Shown piece by piece: positions 7,034-10,480 of a stretch of DNA of 10,480 nt. How positions within the stretch are numbered: the stretch's first letter is position 1; every line of letters begins with the position of its first letter. This stretch comes from Promethearchaeota archaeon. Lineage in GTDB: Archaea > Asgardarchaeota > Lokiarchaeia > Sigynarchaeales > SOKP01. The stretch is taken from positions 1 through 10,480 of the forward strand of contig JAGXNZ010000084.1 in the NCBI GenBank assembly GCA_019894655.1, given 5' to 3'. Made by a program: the position numbers and the translations under genes. The notes under the pieces were generated by a model. That model saw only the letters and a program-made list of their open reading frames with translations. It had not been told where the DNA came from and ran no database searches.

Positions 7034-8731
7034 ATGAGTAATGATCCATATACAGAAAAACCTTGGTTAAAATTTTATGATGAAGGAGTTCCAACAGAAA
7101 TTGACTTTCCCGAAATGAATATTTCTCAGTTTCTCGACAATGGAGCAAAGGAATTTGGAAGTCGAACTGCGATTTGGTTCTTGGAAAATACAATGTCCTA
7201 TAAAAAGCTTAAAGATCATGCCGATAGACTTGCAACCGCCCTTATTAATTTTGGAGTTAAAAAAGGAGATGTAGTTGCAATTATGCTACCGAATTTTCCT
7301 CAATTCCCTGTAAGTTTTTATGGAATCCAAAAAGCTGGTGCAGTTGTCACAGCCTGTAGCGTACTCCATACTGAACATGAGTTAGCTTATCAACTAAACG
7401 ATTCTGGGGCAGAGATTATCATAGCATGGGATAACCAAATTGAAAAAATTAATAATATAAAAGACAGGACTCGCCTTAGACATATAATAATAACTAATGT
7501 TTTTGATTATGCTCCAATGGCGAATCCTTTGGGTCAGAGAGAACCACCAGAAATTGCAGGAACTATACAACTTCTTAATTTAATCAATAAAACAAAACCA
7601 AAGCTACCTAAGTTCGATACGAATGCTAAAGAGGATGTAGCAATACTTCAATATACAGGAGGAACAACAGGACTACCAAAAGGAGCGATGCTTACCCACT
7701 ATAACCTTGTAACAAATTGTATCCAGTTAAATTCTTGGACACAAAACGTCATAGAGCGAGGAAAAGATACTGCACTTACTACTTTACCACTATTTCATAT
7801 CTATGGAATGCAAGTTTGTATGAATGCCTTAATAATGAATGGTATAACCATTGCTTTGCATCCTGATCCTCGAGATCAAAAAGGTTTATTCGAAGTTATT
7901 AAAGCAACCCATCCTAGCATGTTTCCTGGTGTGCCAACAATGTACATGCGTTTATTAGAACGTGATGATCTTGAAGATTATGCGAAAGATCTCAGATCTA
8001 TTAAAGTTTGCAATACTGCTGCAGCTCCAATGCCACCCGAGGTTCTTAAAGAGTTTGAAGAAAGAACAGGTGCTACAATAATCGAAGGTTATGGCATGAC
8101 TGAAGCTTCACCAGCAACACACTTAAATCCTTTAAAGGGTAAAAGGAAAATTGGTTCTGTAGGACTGGCACTGCCAAATACTGATTATAGAATTGTTGAT
8201 CTTGATGATTACACTAAAATCCTCCCTCAAGGTGAATCTGGAGAGATAATTATTAAAGGACCTCAAGTTATGAAAGGTTATTGGAATAAACCAGAGGAAA
8301 CAGCCAATCAATTGAAAGGTGAATGGTTATTAACTGGTGATATAGGAATGATGGATGAGGATGGTTATCTGTTCATAGTTGATAGGAAGAAAGATATGAT
8401 AAATATTAGTGGATTCAAAGTTTACCCTAGAGAACTTGAAGACGTTTTATTTGAACATGAAGCGGTTGAAAATGCTGCAGTAATAGGTATCCCTGATCCA
8501 GATATCCGAGGTAATGAAAAAGTAAAGGCATTTATAGTATTGAAAGATGGATACCGTGAGACTGATGAAATTAAAAATGAAATAAAAGAGTATCTGAGAA
8601 AAACTGTAGCACCTTATAAAGTTCCAAAATTTATTGATTTCAGAAAAGAACTCCCTGAAACTTTAGTAGGAAAAGTGCTTCGAAAGGATTTAAAAGATAT
8701 CGAAGCCAGAAAAAGAGGAGAAGAAGTATAA
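7034..8731 (+). CDS. long-chain-type acyl-CoA ligase (AMP-forming, FadD-like)
   Basis: This 565-aa ANL-superfamily enzyme activates a carboxylic acid with ATP to an acyl adenylate and then to an acyl-CoA thioester in the cytoplasm. Length and motifs are complete. The phosphate-binding loop is YTGGTTGLPKGA (207-218), and the adenine-binding motif GYGMTEAS starts at residue 352. TGD at 434-436 and DRKKDMINISGFKVYPRE starting at residue 450 mark the hinge to the C-terminal lid. The catalytic lysine near the end is K547 in ETLVGKVLRK, where V replaces the usual S of SGK. The N-terminus KPWLKFYDEGVP is typical of FadD-like enzymes. GAGGT lies 11 bases before the ATG. The gene is 77 bases after the HEAT gene on the same strand and may be a later member of the operon. 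Acyl chain length cannot be inferred; fatty, branched or aryl acids are possible. Confidence 0.92.
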   Translation: MSNDPYTEKPWLKFYDEGVPTEIDFPEMNISQFLDNGAKEFGSRTAIWFLENTMSYKKLKDHADRLATALINFGVKKGDVVAIMLPNFPQFPVSFYGIQKAGAVVTACSVLHTEHELAYQLNDSGAEIIIAWDNQIEKINNIKDRTRLRHIIITNVFDYAPMANPLGQREPPEIAGTIQLLNLINKTKPKLPKFDTNAKEDVAILQYTGGTTGLPKGAMLTHYNLVTNCIQLNSWTQNVIERGKDTALTTLPLFHIYGMQVCMNALIMNGITIALHPDPRDQKGLFEVIKATHPSMFPGVPTMYMRLLERDDLEDYAKDLRSIKVCNTAAAPMPPEVLKEFEERTGATIIEGYGMTEASPATHLNPLKGKRKIGSVGLALPNTDYRIVDLDDYTKILPQGESGEIIIKGPQVMKGYWNKPEETANQLKGEWLLTGDIGMMDEDGYLFIVDRKKDMINISGFKVYPRELEDVLFEHEAVENAAVIGIPDPDIRGNEKVKAFIVLKDGYRETDEIKNEIKEYLRKTVAPYKVPKFIDFRKELPETLVGKVLRKDLKDIEARKRGEEV

Positions 8732-8747
8732 AATAAATTTCAGATAA

Positions 8748-8793
8748 TTTTTTCAAACTCTTCTTAAGAAATATTTTTTTCTTTCCATTTTTT
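8748..8793 (+). terminator. oligo-T terminator region after the acyl-CoA ligase gene
   Basis: Three T runs (T6 at 8748, T7 at 8774, T6 at 8788) and a 10-bp palindrome TTCTTAAGAA (8761-8770) follow the stop codon within 62 bases, in the gap between two convergent genes. This fits multi-tract archaeal termination. Confidence 0.5.
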
Positions 8794-8834
8794 CATAATA
8801 ATTTTAAAATTCTTATCAACCATTTTAAAGTACT

Positions 8835-8843
8835 AAAAAAAAA
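8835..8843 (-). terminator. oligo-T terminator of the TrmB-like gene
   Basis: Nine A residues on the + strand read as T9 on the minus strand, 42 bases after the stop codon of the minus-strand regulator gene. This is a likely intrinsic terminator for that transcript. Confidence 0.45.
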
Positions 8844-8885
8844 CGACAAAAATATTTAATACTTGGATTTTTAATGAACTTTTTA

Positions 8886-9899
8886 TTAACTTACTATGGA
8901 ATAAACATGTTTAGGTCGCCCGGCTTTTTCTCCTTTTAAAACAGTTTCTTCAATTAAACCTTCATTAATTAAAAATATTAGAATTTCTTTTAATTTTGCA
9001 CCACCTATTTTAGATTTACTACTAAGATCTCTAGTTTTTATCATATTAGTTTCTTTTATCGCTTCTAATATTTTTTTCATTGGTTCTGGATAGACAATTT
9101 TAATCTTGTTTTTTATAGTTTTAATTTCTAACATTTTTTTAGCTTGCTTTGCAAAAGGACCGCGAAAACCATCAATATGGAAAGCAGTGTCTTCTTTAAA
9201 GATTATGGAATTTAGATAATTTTCATCTATAAGAATGTTACCTATATTCACTATCTCATCGTTAAACCTAATCAATTGGCAAGTCTTTTCTACAGTTTGA
9301 GTTATAGAAACTCCAATTCTTTTTAGTATACTTGTAACTTCTTCAAAATAATTTGTTAGGTTTTCGAAATCTAAATCTGAGAAGTAAAGTTTTATTTGAA
9401 CGCCTCTCATGAATGCTTGGTATAGAGCAGGTTCTAATTTCTTTAAAACAGATGGAGGTAAAGAGCTCATAACAATTTCTTGATTGGTATTCTCTATTAA
9501 ATCATAGAAATTCTCGAATGCTAAATTGAGATTAGAATAATGATAAAAACTTATATCTCGAACACATCTTCCTACTATGCTGTTTTGAACTTTTAATTCC
9601 TCATCTAGTTTATTAACTTCTTCTTGTAAAACATTAAATTTCTTATTTATTAGTTCCGTCAGAGATATTTTTGGATTTACTTTTATGTAGATTCGAGGTT
9701 TTGAATCTGTTGATTCTACTAAACCTTTCTCTTCGAGAGCTATTATATTATGGTGTACTTGAGTATAGGAATAATTTAATTCCTTTTTTATATTATTTAT
9801 ATTCCCAAATTTATGAGTAAGTAAATAGTTGTATATTTTTATTTGAATTTCAGACAACCCAATCTCACTCAAAAATCCACTATTATTAGAAGCAATCAT
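8886..9899 (-). CDS. TrmB-like transcriptional regulator with two winged-helix domains
   Basis: This protein of 337 residues resembles archaeal TrmB-family regulators. Residues 12-75 form a winged helix (GLSEIQIKIYNYLL, then a recognition helix around SYTQVHHNIIALEEKGLV and a beta wing ending in RIYIKVNP). Residues 80-106 look like a coiled coil for dimerisation (NVLQEEVNKLDEELKVQ). The middle part (about 115-270), starting with a stretch around EIVMSSLPPSVLKKLEPAL, is a likely sensor region. The last 60 residues form a second winged-helix-like unit: TRDLSSKSKIGGAKLKEILIFL, then NEGLIEETVLKGEKAGRPKHVYSI. The ATG at 9899 is preferred over an in-frame TTG at 9905 because it is the stronger codon and the leader is short. 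The gene is divergent from the BssB-like gene, with a 10-bp inverted repeat between them, so it probably controls itself and that neighbour. The effector is unknown. Confidence 0.82.
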   Translation of the reverse strand: MIASNNSGFLSEIGLSEIQIKIYNYLLTHKFGNINNIKKELNYSYTQVHHNIIALEEKGLVESTDSKPRIYIKVNPKISLTELINKKFNVLQEEVNKLDEELKVQNSIVGRCVRDISFYHYSNLNLAFENFYDLIENTNQEIVMSSLPPSVLKKLEPALYQAFMRGVQIKLYFSDLDFENLTNYFEEVTSILKRIGVSITQTVEKTCQLIRFNDEIVNIGNILIDENYLNSIIFKEDTAFHIDGFRGPFAKQAKKMLEIKTIKNKIKIVYPEPMKKILEAIKETNMIKTRDLSSKSKIGGAKLKEILIFLINEGLIEETVLKGEKAGRPKHVYSIVS

Positions 9900-9930
9900 T
9901 TTCAATAAAATATAATTTTTATGCTTATAC

Positions 9931-9938
9931 TTATAATA
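9931..9938 (-). promoter_or_regulatory. TATA box of the TrmB-like gene
   Basis: Read on the minus strand, TATTATAA lies about 25 bases before an expected start near 9909, leaving a leader of only about 10 bases before the ATG at 9899. The left arm of the inverted repeat sits just upstream, where TFB would bind. Confidence 0.4.
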
Positions 9939-9941
9939 CTA

Positions 9942-10000
9942 ATTTGTGACATGTTCTTATATAGTTAATGTGATTTGAATAACTTAATATTGTCACAAAT
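9942..10000. repeat. perfect 10-bp inverted repeat, candidate operator pair
   Basis: ATTTGTGACA at 9942-9951 and its exact reverse complement TGTCACAAAT at 9991-10000 are separated by 39 bases, with centres 49 bases apart. They lie in the divergent intergenic region between the TrmB-like regulator and the BssB-like gene. The left arm abuts the presumed TATA box of the regulator, and the right arm lies just behind a TATA-like CTTAATATT (9983-9991) in the other direction. Two copies of one binding site, in opposite orientation, fit a regulator that controls both genes, possibly by looping. A matching partial core (ATGTGATTT) near 9968 may be a third, weaker site. Confidence 0.55.
9983..9991 (+). 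promoter_or_regulatory. tentative TATA box of the BssB-like gene
   Basis: CTTAATATT is a moderate TATA-like sequence that would place the transcript start near 10012 and give a leader of about 36 bases containing the ribosome-binding site AGTGAT (10036-10041). Another TATA-like stretch, TTATATAG at 9957-9964, is an alternative. Confidence 0.3.
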
Positions 10001-10047
10001 AATATTAGATCATAATAACTTAAAAACATAAAATAAGTGATAATAAA

Positions 10048-10179
10048 ATGACTCAATGCAAAGAATGCAAATTTTATAAACCTATTGATGAATCGAAAGG
10101 GGATTGCTTCGGTCATGAAGTTCCAGCAACTTTAGATTCAAATAAGTGTCCAACAAATAGTTTTCAACCTAGAATTTAA
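10048..10179 (+). CDS. 43-aa four-cysteine protein, BssB (benzylsuccinate synthase beta)-like
   Basis: The 43-residue product has the pattern CKECKFYKPIDESKGDCFG followed by HEVPAT and then CP...FQPR, with cysteines at 4, 7, 20 and 34. This arrangement resembles the small beta subunit of benzylsuccinate synthase (BssB/TutG family), a high-potential-iron-protein-like fold that binds one [4Fe-4S] cluster through four cysteines. In glycyl radical enzymes such subunits bind and regulate the large catalytic subunit, but no such enzyme is visible here. The ATG at 10048 follows AGTGAT (10036-10041) by 6 bases, and the TAA is at 10177. The next gene starts 15 bases later, so the two probably form an operon. 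The protein may be a stand-alone electron-transfer or sensor module. Alternatively it is a small zinc-binding protein; family membership is judged by eye from the motif. Confidence 0.75.
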   Translation: MTQCKECKFYKPIDESKGDCFGHEVPATLDSNKCPTNSFQPRI

Positions 10180-10194
10180 GAGAGTGAAAAACTA

Positions 10195-10480
10195 ATGCCG
10201 ACTAAAATAGATTTCAAGAAAACTATGAAGGAATTTTATCAACCTAATCCGAAGGAAGTTGTATTAGTTGACGTACCTGAAATGCAGTTCTTAATGATTG
10301 ATGGAATGGGGTCCCCAGGAGATTCAAAAGAATATCAAGATGCTCTTGCTGCCCTATATCCAATATCGTTTAAAACCAAGTTTCTAAGCAAGGCGAAGGG
10401 AAACGATTATGTCGTTCCTCCTTTGGAAGGTTTATGGTGGGCAGATGAAATGAAAGACTTTATCGAAGGTAACAGAGAAA
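10195..10480 (+). CDS. GyrI-like small-molecule-binding domain protein (partial, 3' end outside)
   Basis: The 95 visible residues match the GyrI-like (COG4832 type) stand-alone proteins: FKKTMKEFYQPNPKEVVLVDVPEM, then FLMIDGMGSPGDSKEYQDAL, a LYPISFKTKF strand and the conserved VPPLEGLWW. The fold binds small hydrophobic or planar molecules; some members have been shown to hydrolyse cyclopropanoid genotoxins, while others are the ligand domains of AraC-type regulators. No DNA-binding domain precedes this one, so it is a stand-alone binder or hydrolase. The ribosome-binding site AGTGA (10183-10187) lies 7 bases before the ATG. The full family length is about 200 residues, so roughly half is missing. 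It is probably cotranscribed with the BssB-like gene 15 bases upstream. Confidence 0.8.
   Translation, partial: MPTKIDFKKTMKEFYQPNPKEVVLVDVPEMQFLMIDGMGSPGDSKEYQDALAALYPISFKTKFLSKAKGNDYVVPPLEGLWWADEMKDFIEGNRE

Noticed and set aside
8847..8866. TATA-like AAATATTTAATA in the convergent gap
   Set aside because: There is no + strand gene downstream; the region is AT-rich and lies between two terminators.
9900..9905. TTG start of the TrmB-like gene at 9905
   Set aside because: An ATG two codons later gives a better start with no loss of domain.
9931..10116. Minus-strand open frame of 61 codons
   Set aside because: It overlaps the promoter region, the inverted repeat and the well-supported BssB-like gene on the other strand, and its product resembles no family.
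1..10480. CRISPR arrays, tRNA or rRNA genes, insertion sequences
   Set aside because: No regularly spaced repeats, cloverleaf sequences, transposase genes or terminal inverted repeats were seen.

Overview
The window looks archaeal, and most probably comes from an uncultivated, AT-rich lineage such as the Asgard group (Lokiarchaeia and relatives). Ribosome-binding sites are of the GGTGA/AGTGATC type. Upstream regions carry BRE/TATA-like boxes rather than -35/-10 pairs, transcripts appear to end in oligo-T runs, and a TrmB-type regulator is present. The binding protein has a single N-terminal membrane anchor without a lipobox, and eight N-glycosylation sequons. The phylum assignment is inference from protein style; the domain assignment is firmer.

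Layout. Positions 1-111 hold the possible C-terminal end of an upstream membrane protein, followed by a T-tract. A complete Liv-type (HAAT family) ABC importer follows on the + strand: binding protein (378-1796) with its own promoter, then, after a second promoter, permeases LivH and LivM and ATPases LivG and LivF. LivG and LivF overlap by one base. Six bases of spacing after a strong GGTGA site, directly behind livF, begins a long HEAT-repeat gene (5616-6956, 446 aa). It has no ATG, GTG or TTG near its 5' end, and its best start is an ATT codon. A search restricted to standard starts would find only its last 220 residues. A long-chain-type acyl-CoA ligase (7034-8731) follows on the same strand, so the cluster may import an organic or branched-chain acid or amino acid and activate a carboxylate with CoA. 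The substrate cannot be read from sequence.

A convergent intergenic stretch with oligo-T terminators for both strands separates this block from a minus-strand TrmB-like regulator (8886-9899) with a winged helix at each end. The divergent intergenic region upstream of that regulator holds a perfect 10-bp inverted repeat with arms 49 bp apart, placed over likely promoter elements of both directions. To its right are a 43-aa four-cysteine protein of the benzylsuccinate synthase beta-subunit (BssB) type and the start of a GyrI-like small-molecule-binding protein, cut by the window end. The regulator, operator candidate and these two genes look like a small, possibly ligand-responsive unit.

Most noteworthy points: the ATT-started HEAT-repeat gene inside a transporter operon; the orphan BssB-like mini-protein with no glycyl radical enzyme in view; the widely spaced inverted repeat; and the unusual ABC signature and switch-histidine context in LivG. 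No RNA genes, CRISPR arrays or insertion sequences were seen.
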